Origin: Stappia sp. BW2
GTDB lineage: Bacteria > Pseudomonadota > Alphaproteobacteria > Rhizobiales > Stappiaceae
DNA: 64,000 nucleotides
Assembly (NCBI RefSeq): GCF_008107695.1
Contig: NZ_VIRG01000070.1
Coordinates: 1,674,001 to 1,738,000 of the forward strand
Direction: 5' to 3'
Positions 54,302 through 62,048 of the stretch are shown piece after piece. A model generated the notes under the pieces. It was not told the origin of the DNA. It searched no databases and saw nothing but the letters and a program-made list of their open reading frames with translations. Each line of letters begins with the position of its first letter. Position 1 is the first letter of the stretch. Position numbers and translations under genes: made by a program.

Positions 54302-55525
54302 TCAGCCAGCGTGCCCTGCCCGGAAAGGGCGGAACAGGAGCAGACTGAACCCGGCTGCCGCAAACAGGGACAACGCCAGAGCCGTCCCACGATAGACAGC
54401 AGCAAAACCGAATTCCTGTATGGGCATGGTCAAGAGTAGCGGCGAGACGACCTGCCCCAGAAACATCGCCGTCGTCACGATTCCCGAAACACTGCCACGC
54501 CGTTCCTCAGGCGCGACTTGCAAGGCAAGCAGCAGAAACGACGGCTGGACCAGAGAATAGCCAGCCCCAACCAGTGCGGCCCCACCAAGGATGAGCGGCC
54601 AGATGGCTTCAACCGAAAGAACGGCGAAGCCCAGCCCCATCAACGCAAATCCGGCACCAAAAGACGCTGACAGACCCAGAAGCGTGCTGATCCGCCGGTA
54701 GGCTATCGCAACGATGCCTCCCGTGAGCGTTAGTGCACCGAGCCCCATCGCTGTGCCCGACGCGCTCTCAAGGCCGTTTTCCTCCAGATAAAACGGCAAC
54801 TGACTGGGCATCAGGAAAAAGAACATCACGGTGACCATTGTCAGAAAGCCCAAGGCCAGAGCGGGAACGAACCAGCCTTTTGGTGGCACAGCGACGTGGC
54901 TTGCCGATCTGTCGCCAGAGTTTTCGCGCCGGGTGTTCCGTTCCCGCTTCAGGATCGGCAGCAGCAATGGCACAAGCAGAACCGGCAACATAAAGACCAG
55001 GAACGGCAATCGGGGGGACAGTCCCGCGAGCCAACCGGCAAAGCCGATGAACAGGAACCCACTGAAATTGACCGCCGCTGTCTGCCAACCCATGAAGGCA
55101 CTTCGGCGCTGACCGGAAAACAGGTCTCCTACCAGCGCAACTTGGGCTGTCATCGTTATGGCGACAGCAACACCCAGCAACAGTCGGCTGATCAGGATCG
55201 ACTGCAGATCCGGCAGATATGCGCCTGCGCTGCCAGCAAGGGCAAACAGCAGAACGCCGAACAAAAGCAGCGGCCCTCTACCGAACCTGTCAGCCGCCAA
55301 ACCTGCAAACGGTGCAATCAGGACAACCGAGAGAGACGGCGCTGCGACCAGGAAGCGGGTCAGGTAGGCCGCGCCGGGTTCATCCGGGAAACTTGCCTCA
55401 AGCGCCGGCAAGGCCGGGCTTATGGTGGCATTGGCCATGATTTTCAAAGTAGCCGTCATCAGCAGCGCGATTGCCGCCGTTTCCAGCCAGAGCGGTCGCC
55501 CCGATGATGAAGCTTTATCCGACAT
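54302..55525 (-). CDS. MFS efflux transporter (drug:H+ antiporter type)
   Basis: 407 aa, about twelve membrane segments. Motif A between helices 2 and 3 is GLAADRFGRG; the first half has LLLGVAVAITMTAQVALVGD as in DHA1 multidrug exporters. It probably exports a toxic or redox-active small molecule; the substrate is unknown. Its promoter carries a SoxR-like operator with the 19 bp spacer and is shared with the divergent SoxR-like gene, so the pump is very likely that regulator's target. Confidence 0.88.
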   Translation of the reverse strand: MSDKASSSGRPLWLETAAIALLMTATLKIMANATISPALPALEASFPDEPGAAYLTRFLVAAPSLSVVLIAPFAGLAADRFGRGPLLLFGVLLFALAGSAGAYLPDLQSILISRLLLGVAVAITMTAQVALVGDLFSGQRRSAFMGWQTAAVNFSGFLFIGFAGWLAGLSPRLPFLVFMLPVLLVPLLLPILKRERNTRRENSGDRSASHVAVPPKGWFVPALALGFLTMVTVMFFFLMPSQLPFYLEENGLESASGTAMGLGALTLTGGIVAIAYRRISTLLGLSASFGAGFALMGLGFAVLSVEAIWPLILGGAALVGAGYSLVQPSFLLLALQVAPEERRGSVSGIVTTAMFLGQVVSPLLLTMPIQEFGFAAVYRGTALALSLFAAAGFSLLLFRPFRAGHAG

Positions 55526-55562
55526 GTTTGTTTTTTCCTTGCGTTTTGAAAGCCAGGAGCAC

Positions 55563-55593
55563 AGCCTACAAATTCAAGTCGACTTGAGGTCAA
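55563..55593 (-). promoter_or_regulatory. MerR/SoxR-type promoter of the MFS gene
   Basis: On the minus strand: -35 TTGACC (55593-55588), a 19 bp spacer, and -10 TAGGCT (55568-55563). The spacer holds the perfect 14 bp palindrome TCAAGTCGACTTGA (55574-55587). E. coli soxS has CCTCAAGTTAACTTGAGG in the same place; the long spacer is typical of MerR-family activation. The GAGG (55586-55589) that serves the regulator gene overlaps the operator. Confidence 0.75.
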
Positions 55594-55596
55594 TAG

Positions 55597-56064
55597 ATGA
55601 AATTCATGGATATTTCAGAAGTGTCGAAGCATACCGGCATCGCAGCGTCCGCAATTCGCCACTATGAGGAAAAAGGCCTGATCACGTCGGTGGGGCGCCG
55701 GGGGCTGAAACGTCTGTTCGGGCCCGACGTTCTGGACCAGCTCGCGCTGATCACCCTTGGCAAGACCGGCGGGTTTTCACTGGAAGAGATCAAGGCGATG
55801 TTCGGTCCTGACGGTCGACCCGCCCTCTCCCGGCCAGGCCTTCACCAGAGAGCGGATGAACTCGACAGGCAGATCCACACCCTGGAAGCGCTGCGCGACA
55901 TGATCCGTCACGTCGCCGACTGTCCGGCCTCCTCACACACGGAATGTCCGAAATTTCAGCAGTTGATCCGGATCAGCGGACGTAGAAACCGTGGTGAACG
56001 GGTTCTTTGGCCACCAAAACCAGCCGGATCGATTTCCGGACGCCGCAGGTCATCACCGTCTTGA
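55597..56064 (+). CDS. SoxR-like MerR family regulator lacking two iron-sulfur cysteines
   Basis: 155 aa. The N-terminal MerR winged helix is clear (ISEVSKHTGIAASAIRHYEEKGLI), followed by a dimer helix very like SoxR (LDRQIHTLEALRDMI). SoxR binds 2Fe-2S with four Cys (C-x2-C-x-C-x5-C); here only C109 and C117 remain at the positions of the second and fourth, while the others are Val and Ala. It therefore cannot hold a standard SoxR cluster and may sense thiol oxidation, metals or a ligand. It is divergent from the MFS gene and overlaps the end of the MATE gene by 12 bp. Confidence 0.88.
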   Translation: MKFMDISEVSKHTGIAASAIRHYEEKGLITSVGRRGLKRLFGPDVLDQLALITLGKTGGFSLEEIKAMFGPDGRPALSRPGLHQRADELDRQIHTLEALRDMIRHVADCPASSHTECPKFQQLIRISGRRNRGERVLWPPKPAGSISGRRRSSPS

Positions 56065-57501
56065 AAAGAACAAGATGAGCTGACGTGCCTGCCGCTGGAA
56101 GAGCCCGCGTTTCGGTGGCTTTTCGTGATGTTCTTCGACCGACCGAATGACACCGCGCACGATCAGGATGGCGGCAACCCCGAACAAGATACCTCCGGCC
56201 GCCTGTCCGATCAGAACCCCGGGCGCTCCGTATAGCATTCCACCGACCCAGACAAAGGGAATGGTGCCGACGGTGTGCCGCCCCCAGTTGAGCATGGTGG
56301 AATAGAACGGACGGCCCAGGTTGTTGAAACAGGCATTCGCAACGAAAATCGCGCCGTTGAAAAAGAAGGCCAGAGCCAAGGGGCCGCAGAACAGATAAAT
56401 CAGGGTCAGGGCGACGCCATCCGCTTCAAACAGATGTGCAATCGGACCGCGGAGCAAGAACAGAACAAGTGCGGCAAAGCCGACCACAAGGGCTGTGAAC
56501 AGAAGCGCTTCGCGCAACGTGTCACGAACCCGGTCAAACCGTCCGGCCCCGTAGTTCTGGCCCACAATCGGGCCCACAGCACCGGACAGGGCGAAGATGG
56601 TTGCGAAGGCCAGAGGCGACATGCGGGCAACCACTGCCATTCCCGCCACGGCGTCTTCTCCGAATTCGGCCATGGACCGGGTTACCCAGGCCTGCCCGAC
56701 TGGCGTCGCAAGCTGGGTCAGTATGGCAGGACAGGCAATTGCCGCAATCGACGGCATATCCCTGAAAAGAGCCATAGGACGCGGCAAAGCCAAACCACCG
56801 TGAAAACGAAAGATTGGTGCGAGCGCGAAAACGGCTATGGCAACCCGAGACGCTGCACTTGCTATCGCCGCACCCGTCAGCTCCAGGTCGAAGCCGAAGA
56901 TCAGGATCGGATCGAGCACCGCATTCACAATGCCTCCGATGATGGTTGACATCATTGCCCAACGGGCATCGCCATGCGCCCTCAGAACGGCGCCGCCCGC
57001 CATACCAAGCAACAGCAAGGGCAAGGTCGGTACGATGATCGCCAGATAATGAACCGCAAGATCGTGCGTTCGTCCTGTTGCACCGATCAACGTGGCCAGC
57101 GGCCCCAGGGAAAACCAGACAGCCACGGCAAAGACAGCGCTGAAGAGAACGCCCACTGTCAGGGCATTGGAGGCCTGCTGCCTTGCACCTTCTCTGTCCC
57201 CTGCCCCCAGCGCCCTGGACACAAGCGCACCCGCAGCGATGGCAACTCCGATGTTGAACGATGTGGTGAAGAACAGGATCGCGCCGGCATAGCCCACCGC
57301 GGCTGCCAGTTCAGCCTTGCCCAGCATGGAAATGAAGATCATGTCGACAAAATCGACGGCAAAGATCGCCATCAGTCCCACAGATGCTGTCAGCGACATC
57401 ACGGTCACATGGCGAAACAGACTGCCGGACAGAAATTTTGCCTCTGTTGCAGGCTCCTGATCTTTCACATTCGAATTCAGCGGCTTGCCCTCGTCGTGCA
57501 T
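56053..57501 (-). CDS. MATE family multidrug efflux transporter
   Basis: 482 aa with two MatE repeats of about six membrane segments each (e.g. FAVDFVDMIFISMLGKAELA, SPLAFATIFALSGAVGPIVG). It exports cationic compounds using Na+ or H+ gradients. It has a polar N-terminal extension of about 25 residues. Its 3' end overlaps the SoxR-like gene on the opposite strand. Two drug pumps around one regulator suggest a joint detoxification locus, though nothing shows control of this gene. Confidence 0.93.
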   Translation of the reverse strand: MHDEGKPLNSNVKDQEPATEAKFLSGSLFRHVTVMSLTASVGLMAIFAVDFVDMIFISMLGKAELAAAVGYAGAILFFTTSFNIGVAIAAGALVSRALGAGDREGARQQASNALTVGVLFSAVFAVAVWFSLGPLATLIGATGRTHDLAVHYLAIIVPTLPLLLLGMAGGAVLRAHGDARWAMMSTIIGGIVNAVLDPILIFGFDLELTGAAIASAASRVAIAVFALAPIFRFHGGLALPRPMALFRDMPSIAAIACPAILTQLATPVGQAWVTRSMAEFGEDAVAGMAVVARMSPLAFATIFALSGAVGPIVGQNYGAGRFDRVRDTLREALLFTALVVGFAALVLFLLRGPIAHLFEADGVALTLIYLFCGPLALAFFFNGAIFVANACFNNLGRPFYSTMLNWGRHTVGTIPFVWVGGMLYGAPGVLIGQAAGGILFGVAAILIVRGVIRSVEEHHEKPPKRGLFQRQARQLILFFSRR

Positions 57502-57543
57502 GGCCCCAGACTATCCCAAGCGCCGGCAGGTATTGCTACATAC

Positions 57544-57575
57544 AAAAAACCCGCCGGATCGCTCCGGCGGGTTTT
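57544..57575 (-). terminator. Rho-independent terminator after rpsI
   Basis: CCCGCCGGA-TCGC-TCCGGCGGG, a 9 bp perfect stem with A6 on one side and T4 on the other, so it can act in both directions. It lies 28 bp after the rpsI stop. Confidence 0.93.
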
Positions 57576-57603
57576 CCGAACTGGTAACTTCCAGATCCAG
57601 CGA

Positions 57604-58080
57604 TTAACGCTTGGAGAACTGGAACGACCGGCGTGCCTTGCGCTTACCGAACTTCTTACGTTCAACAACGCGGCTGTCGCGGGTCAGGAAGCCGTTCTTC
57701 TTCAGAACGCCACGCAGTTCCGGCTCGTAATGGGTCAGAGCCTTGGACAGGCCGTGGCGCACGGCGCCAGCCTGACCGGACAGACCACCGCCGGTAACCG
57801 TTGCGATAACGTCGTACTGGCCTGCACGGTCGGTCAGCATGATCGGCTGCTGAAGGATCATCTGAAGAACCGGACGAGCGAAATACTCGGTGTAGTCCTT
57901 CTTGTTGACCACGATCTTGCCGGTGCCCGGCTTGATCCAGACGCGGGCAATAGCGTCTTTACGCTTGCCAGTTGCATAGGCCCGGCCATTGGAGTCCAGC
58001 TTCTGGACATGGACCGGAGCTTCGGGGGCAGCGGTTTCGACCGCGCCGCCCAGTTCTTCCAGGGATTGCAGCTCAGCCAT
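57604..58080 (-). CDS. rpsI: 30S ribosomal protein S9
   Basis: 158 aa, with the short acidic N-terminal extension usual in alphaproteobacteria. The conserved core YATGKRKDAIARVWIKPGTG and the end RKARRSFQFSKR (the SKR tail reaches the P-site tRNA) identify it. It begins 2 bp after rplM, in the universal rplM-rpsI operon. Confidence 0.98.
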   Translation of the reverse strand: MAELQSLEELGGAVETAAPEAPVHVQKLDSNGRAYATGKRKDAIARVWIKPGTGKIVVNKKDYTEYFARPVLQMILQQPIMLTDRAGQYDVIATVTGGGLSGQAGAVRHGLSKALTHYEPELRGVLKKNGFLTRDSRVVERKKFGKRKARRSFQFSKR

Positions 58081-58082
58081 CG

Positions 58083-58550
58083 TTAAGCCCTCTTGCCATC
58101 ATTCTTTGCGTTGAGGCCCTTGACGTCGACGAGTTCCGGCGACTGAGCTTCATGCGGGTGGGTCGGACCAGCGTAGACCTTGAGGTTCTTAAGCTGCTTG
58201 TTGGACAGAGGACCGCCCGGCATCATGCGCTGTACGGCTTTTTCCAGAACGCGTTCCGGGAAACGGCCTTCCAGGATGGCACGAGCCGTGCGCTCCTTGA
58301 TGCCGCCCGGATGGCCGGTGTGCCAGTAGTACTTCTTGTTGTCGTACTTGCGGCCGGTGAACACAACCTTGTCGGCATTGATGACGATGACGTTGTCACC
58401 AGTGTCAATGTGAGGCGTGAAGGTCGGCAGATGCTTGCCGCGCAGGTGATTGGCGATGAATGCGGCAAGACGGCCGACAACCATTCCTTCTGCGTCGATC
58501 AAGATCCACTTTTTCTCGACCTCAGCCGGCTTGGCAGAGAAGGTCTTCAT
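58083..58550 (-). CDS. rplM: 50S ribosomal protein L13
   Basis: 155 aa. Typical L13 blocks are KKWILIDAEGMVVGRLA, TGDNVIVINADKVVFTG and KYYWHTGHPGGIKERTA. First gene of the rplM-rpsI operon, behind a consensus-like promoter and an 88 nt leader. Confidence 0.98.
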   Translation of the reverse strand: MKTFSAKPAEVEKKWILIDAEGMVVGRLAAFIANHLRGKHLPTFTPHIDTGDNVIVINADKVVFTGRKYDNKKYYWHTGHPGGIKERTARAILEGRFPERVLEKAVQRMMPGGPLSNKQLKNLKVYAGPTHPHEAQSPELVDVKGLNAKNDGKRA

Positions 58551-58574
58551 GAGATTGATCCGTACTGGTCGGTT

Positions 58575-58596
58575 AAAGAAAAGGCCCGCGCGGCCT
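58575..58596 (-). promoter_or_regulatory. Attenuator-like hairpin in the rplM leader
   Basis: AGGCC-GCGCG-GGCCT followed by TTTCTTT on the minus strand, between the promoter and the rplM start. In E. coli the rplM operon is autoregulated by L13 at its leader; a similar control here is only an inference. Confidence 0.35.
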
Positions 58597-58637
58597 GTAT
58601 CAAGCCAGCGAACGGACCAAAATTTCGTTCGGTGGCG

Positions 58638-58666
58638 CTTATACGCTTACCCGGAATGGGCGTCAA
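58638..58666 (-). promoter_or_regulatory. Sigma-70 type promoter of rplM-rpsI
   Basis: TTGACG (58666-58661), a 17 bp spacer and TATAAG (58643-58638) on the minus strand, about 90 bp upstream of the rplM ATG. Confidence 0.8.
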
Positions 58667-58716
58667 GAACCTTATTTCTCACAACGTTCTATTTTTCTTT
58701 TATTTTTCAATTACTT

Positions 58717-58740
58717 AAAAAAACGGTATCATAATACCGT
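58717..58740 (-). terminator. Rho-independent terminator downstream of the PaaI thioesterase gene
   Basis: On the minus strand ACGGTAT-TATG-ATACCGT followed by T6. It lies about 200 bp after the thioesterase stop. The 58741-58940 interval holds no convincing gene; a small plus-strand frame there is polar and unsupported. Confidence 0.65.
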
Positions 58741-58940
58741 ATATTTTCGCCTGTTTGAGCGTACCAGACTCCTGCAATTCGAGGCGTCCCGAGAATTTCT
58801 CAGCACGCTTTACCCCAAATGGAAGCTTGATTGCGCTGTTTGTTGGCCTCGAAACACATTCCAAATTTGCAGCTTGCCTGGCAGATCCCGGCGACGATCA
58901 GGCGGATATCCGGGATCAACACGAACTGATCGGGGTGCGA

Positions 58941-59366
58941 TCATCGCGGCGGTACGGAATATGTAGCCGTCGCGTGGGCAACGAGTTCTTCCTGCCCCTC
59001 ACCTGCGATTGAGCAATCAACCACCGCAAGACGCTTGCCAAGCTTCAGGAGCCGGCACGTGGCAAGAAGATCGCCCGCGTCCGGTTTGCGCAGGAAGTTG
59101 ATGTTCAGGTTGGTGGTGACCGCAAGCGCCACCGGGCCGATGTGAGCCAGAATCACGACATAGGCGGCAAGGTCAGCCAGCGCCATCATAGAAGGACCGG
59201 ACACAGTACCACCTGGACGCAGATGCAACTCGTTGGCAGACAGGCGTACCACCGCTTCTCCGGGTGAAACACTGTCGATCGCGTAAACGCGCCCACCGGC
59301 ATGGATTTGCGGGAACTCTCTGTCCAGCATCTCCATGATTTCCGTACCTGTCATTACCGGCGTCAT
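58941..59366 (-). CDS. PaaI-type hotdog-fold thioesterase
   Basis: 141 aa with GGAGG before the ATG at 59366. The PaaI pattern is visible: LRPGGTVSGPSMMALADLAAY, LAVTTNLNINFLRKP, then DLLATCRLLKLGKRLAVVDC. It hydrolyses acyl-CoA thioesters in the cytosol; the substrate is not clear. It is transcribed away from the secreted TIM-barrel gene and ends before its own terminator. Confidence 0.9.
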   Translation of the reverse strand: MTPVMTGTEIMEMLDREFPQIHAGGRVYAIDSVSPGEAVVRLSANELHLRPGGTVSGPSMMALADLAAYVVILAHIGPVALAVTTNLNINFLRKPDAGDLLATCRLLKLGKRLAVVDCSIAGEGQEELVAHATATYSVPPR

Positions 59367-59526
59367 TCAGCCTCCCCCCTATCCTTCTCATTTTCCGACC
59401 GTAATCTGATTTCATCTTACGTTTGCGTCAATTTGTTTCTTGAGCAAAACCATATCCGGTCACACAAGTGCCTCACTTCAAACCTTTGTCGGGTTGCCTT
59501 CCTTTTTCAGACAAAGGGTTCGTCCG

Positions 59527-60525
59527 TTGACCAAACTGATTTCAGCTTTAAGCAAAGTGTTTTCCGTTCGAAGTTTTCACTCTTTGCCCCCGCTTGTAGC
59601 GGTGGTCTCTGCCGTGATCTCACCTCAGGCCGCCCTGGCCGAGGTCAGAAACTATCTCTACACAAGCGCCGGCGCGTTCTCGCAGACGCAGTCTCTGCTG
59701 ACCAATCCAGAGCTTTCCGGAGTACAGATCCTCTACAACTGGAGAATGCTTGAACCTGAAAAAGGGCGTTACGATTTCACGGCAATCGAACGCGATCTGG
59801 CCATTGCTGAAAAGTATGACAAGGCATTCTTCCTTCAGCTTCAGGACCGTTTCTTCTCCGAAGATGCCCGCTACCTGCCGGACTACATTCTGGAAGATCC
59901 TGTTTATGCAGGTGGCCTGGCCCGTCAGGTCGATGACAGCGAAGCTGAAAACCCAAAGCCGGAGGGCTGGGTCGCCGTTCAGTGGAACGAAGCCCTTCGC
60001 GGTCGGTTTCAGGCCCTTTTGACCGCCCTCGCGGAGAATTTCGATGGCCGCATCGAAGGTCTCAACCTGCCGGAAAGCTCCATGGACATCGATAGAGCAA
60101 AGGACAAGACAGAATTCACCTGCGATGCCTATTTCGATGCGACCCTGGAGAACATGGCCTTTGCCCGAAGCGCCTTCCAGAAATCCCAAGTGGTGCAATA
60201 CATAAACTTCTGGCCCTGCGAATGGGCAAACAGCGAAGGCTATATGCAGCGCAGTTTTGAGAAGGCAGCAGAACTGGGCATTGGTCTGGGTGGGCCGGAC
60301 ATCGTTCCAAACCGAAAGGCGCAGATGAAAAACTCCTACCCTTTCTTCCACCAGTATCAGGACAAATTGCCGGTGATCGCGATGGCGATTCAGGAGCCCA
60401 CCCTGCAATACGTCAATCCGGACACGGGCAAGGCGTTTACCCGGTCGGAATTTGTCGAGTATGCCACAGGATATCTCGGGGTCGACATCATCTTCTGGAG
60501 CGCATCGGCTCCCTGGCTGCAGTGA
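59527..60525 (+). CDS. Secreted glycoside-hydrolase-like (TIM barrel) protein
   Basis: 332 aa from a TTG at 59527, supported by AAGGG 8 bp upstream and a signal peptide ending near SPQAALA-EVR; the frame extends to a TTG at 59440 without such support, and there is no ATG before residue 70 or so. The mature part reads like a (beta/alpha)8 barrel: GVQILYNWRMLEPEKGRYDF is the typical phrase of GH42/GH5-like proteins, and FDGRIEGLNLPESS, VVQYINFWPCEWA and IGLGGPDIVP could be later strands. Catalytic residues and substrate cannot be fixed. It is monocistronic with a strong terminator. Confidence 0.7.
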   Translation: MTKLISALSKVFSVRSFHSLPPLVAVVSAVISPQAALAEVRNYLYTSAGAFSQTQSLLTNPELSGVQILYNWRMLEPEKGRYDFTAIERDLAIAEKYDKAFFLQLQDRFFSEDARYLPDYILEDPVYAGGLARQVDDSEAENPKPEGWVAVQWNEALRGRFQALLTALAENFDGRIEGLNLPESSMDIDRAKDKTEFTCDAYFDATLENMAFARSAFQKSQVVQYINFWPCEWANSEGYMQRSFEKAAELGIGLGGPDIVPNRKAQMKNSYPFFHQYQDKLPVIAMAIQEPTLQYVNPDTGKAFTRSEFVEYATGYLGVDIIFWSASAPWLQ

Positions 60526-60574
60526 AGCCTGCAGCAGGATTGCAGATCCCCCGGAGTTCTTGAACCAGTCGAAA

Positions 60575-60614
60575 AAAGCCCTCGCTTCTGGCTGTCTCCA
60601 GAAGCGAGGGCTTT
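60575..60614. terminator. Bidirectional terminator between the TIM-barrel gene and bmt
   Basis: AAAGCCCTCGCTTCTGG / CCAGAAGCGAGGGCTTT, a 17 bp perfect stem with a 6 nt loop, A-rich on the left side and TTTGTTGTT on the right. It serves both convergent genes. Confidence 0.93.
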
Positions 60615-60637
60615 GTTGTTAAGCTGACGGGCGGCCT

Positions 60638-61666
60638 CTAGCCGCGCCGGCGGCCTCTGCGTCGTCCGGAACCAGAGGCATCGTTTTCCGCGCGGGCAGC
60701 GTCGGCTTCCTTGTTCGGCGGGGATACAAGCGGGCCGATTTCGGTGATGACCTCTTCGAGCGTAGGCCGGTCACCTGCCTGATGCGCATCCACCGCGGCA
60801 CGCATTGCCGCGAGATGAACCGGTGACGTGCCGCAGCAACCACCGACAATCCGTGCGCCCGCATCGAGCGCCATATGTGCGTATTTGGCCATCAGTTCCG
60901 GGGTTCCAGTGTAGACAACCTCATCGCCCTTGATCTGCGGGATGCCGCAGTTGGCTTTCGCAACAACGATGGCATCCGGGTAGGCTTCGGTTATGTCCAT
61001 GATGGCTGCCAGAAGATCTGAAGCACCGACACCACAATTGGAACCGATTGCAACCGGCGTGCAGGCAAATTGCGCCTGAAGATCGCCCAGCCCCTTGGGA
61101 GACAGGCCCATCATCGTCTTGCCGGCAGTGTCGAAACTGGCGGTAATGACAAGCGGCACGTCGAAATTCTGCGCAGCTTCTGCGGCCGCCTTCATCTCTT
61201 CGACGGCAGACATGGTTTCCACCCACAGAATGTCGGCGCCACCTTCGACCAGTGCTTCCATCTGCTCCTTGAAGGCTGCGACGCCCTCTTCATAGCTGAG
61301 CGCACCCAGAGGCTGAAAAAGCTCACCGGTTGGTCCGACAGAACCGCCGATCAGAACCGTTCGTCCCGAGGCTTGCGCCACATCGCGCGCCAGTTTCACG
61401 GCGGCAATATTGAGTTCCCCAACGCGACCTTCCGCCTTGTGCAGCTTCAGCCGATGACGATTGCAGCCGAAGGTGTTCGTCAGAATAATATCGGATCCGG
61501 CATCGACAAAGGACTTGTGAAGCGCGATAATCTTTTCCGGTTCGTCTGTGTTCCACAGTTCCGGCGCATCGCCGGAAACGAGACCCATTTCAAACAAATT
61601 GGTTCCGGTAGCGCCGTCGGCAAGCAACGCTCCCTTTCGGGCAAGCAGCTCTTCCAGCTTGGACAT
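60638..61666 (-). CDS. bmt: Betaine-homocysteine S-methyltransferase
   Basis: 342 aa. The zinc site Cys residues are in IGSNCG and GGCCGT; the N-terminal block LLADGATGTNLFEMGL is typical of the homocysteine methyltransferase family (Pfam S-methyl_trans). Such proteins in rhizobia convert glycine betaine and homocysteine to dimethylglycine and methionine. The C-terminus ends in an Arg-rich tail (GSGRRRGRRRG) of unknown use. It is divergent from the MttB-family gene across a 382 bp region. Confidence 0.92.
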   Translation of the reverse strand: MSKLEELLARKGALLADGATGTNLFEMGLVSGDAPELWNTDEPEKIIALHKSFVDAGSDIILTNTFGCNRHRLKLHKAEGRVGELNIAAVKLARDVAQASGRTVLIGGSVGPTGELFQPLGALSYEEGVAAFKEQMEALVEGGADILWVETMSAVEEMKAAAEAAQNFDVPLVITASFDTAGKTMMGLSPKGLGDLQAQFACTPVAIGSNCGVGASDLLAAIMDITEAYPDAIVVAKANCGIPQIKGDEVVYTGTPELMAKYAHMALDAGARIVGGCCGTSPVHLAAMRAAVDAHQAGDRPTLEEVITEIGPLVSPPNKEADAARAENDASGSGRRRGRRRG

Positions 61667-62048
61667 TCAGCAGTCTTTCGTCTTGTTGGTGTCGTTTGTA
61701 CCCGTTCGGGGGCTTTCGCCTGCAATAGCAGACCGCGAAAGAAAATCCATAGACGCCTCTTTTCTTCCAAAATAATCGAACCTGCGGTTGTTGCCGAGCG
61801 AGTGTTGCCCTCGGTGGGTCACTCCCCTGAAACGACTGCCGGGCCATCCTGGAAACGAAACGTCTTCCCTCGCCTGAATGCCATTTCCGAAATCACTTTT
61901 CAGGGTGCAAAGTCAATGGACTTTCCTGCCAAAATGAAGCAACAAAGCGCTATGACGCTTTTACGGTATTGTGCGACGGTTATGGAGCCGGGTTGTCAAG
62001 GCTCCTGAGAAAGACTAAGCGCAACCAAACTCATCTTGGGAGCATAAG
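61667..62048. other. Divergent intergenic region bmt / MttB-family gene
   Basis: 382 bp. Visible parts include the hairpins AAAGCG-CTATGA-CGCTTT (around 61944) and GAGCC-N10-GGCTC (around 61985), and a long leader for bmt with several small stems (CCGAG/CTCGG). I could not match it to the SAM-II, SAH, SAM/SAH or cobalamin consensus. Both promoters must lie here. Confidence 0.5.

Noticed and set aside
56974..58086. 370-codon plus-strand open frame across the MATE start and rpsI
   Set aside because: It covers a terminator and two certain genes on the other strand.
58717..58740. ACGGTAT-N4-ATACCGT as a regulator site
   Set aside because: On the minus strand the stem is followed by T6 downstream of the thioesterase gene, so a terminator is the simpler reading.
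61667..61900. SAM-II or SAH riboswitch upstream of bmt
   Set aside because: The conserved core sequences of these classes are not found by eye; reported only as an unclassified leader.
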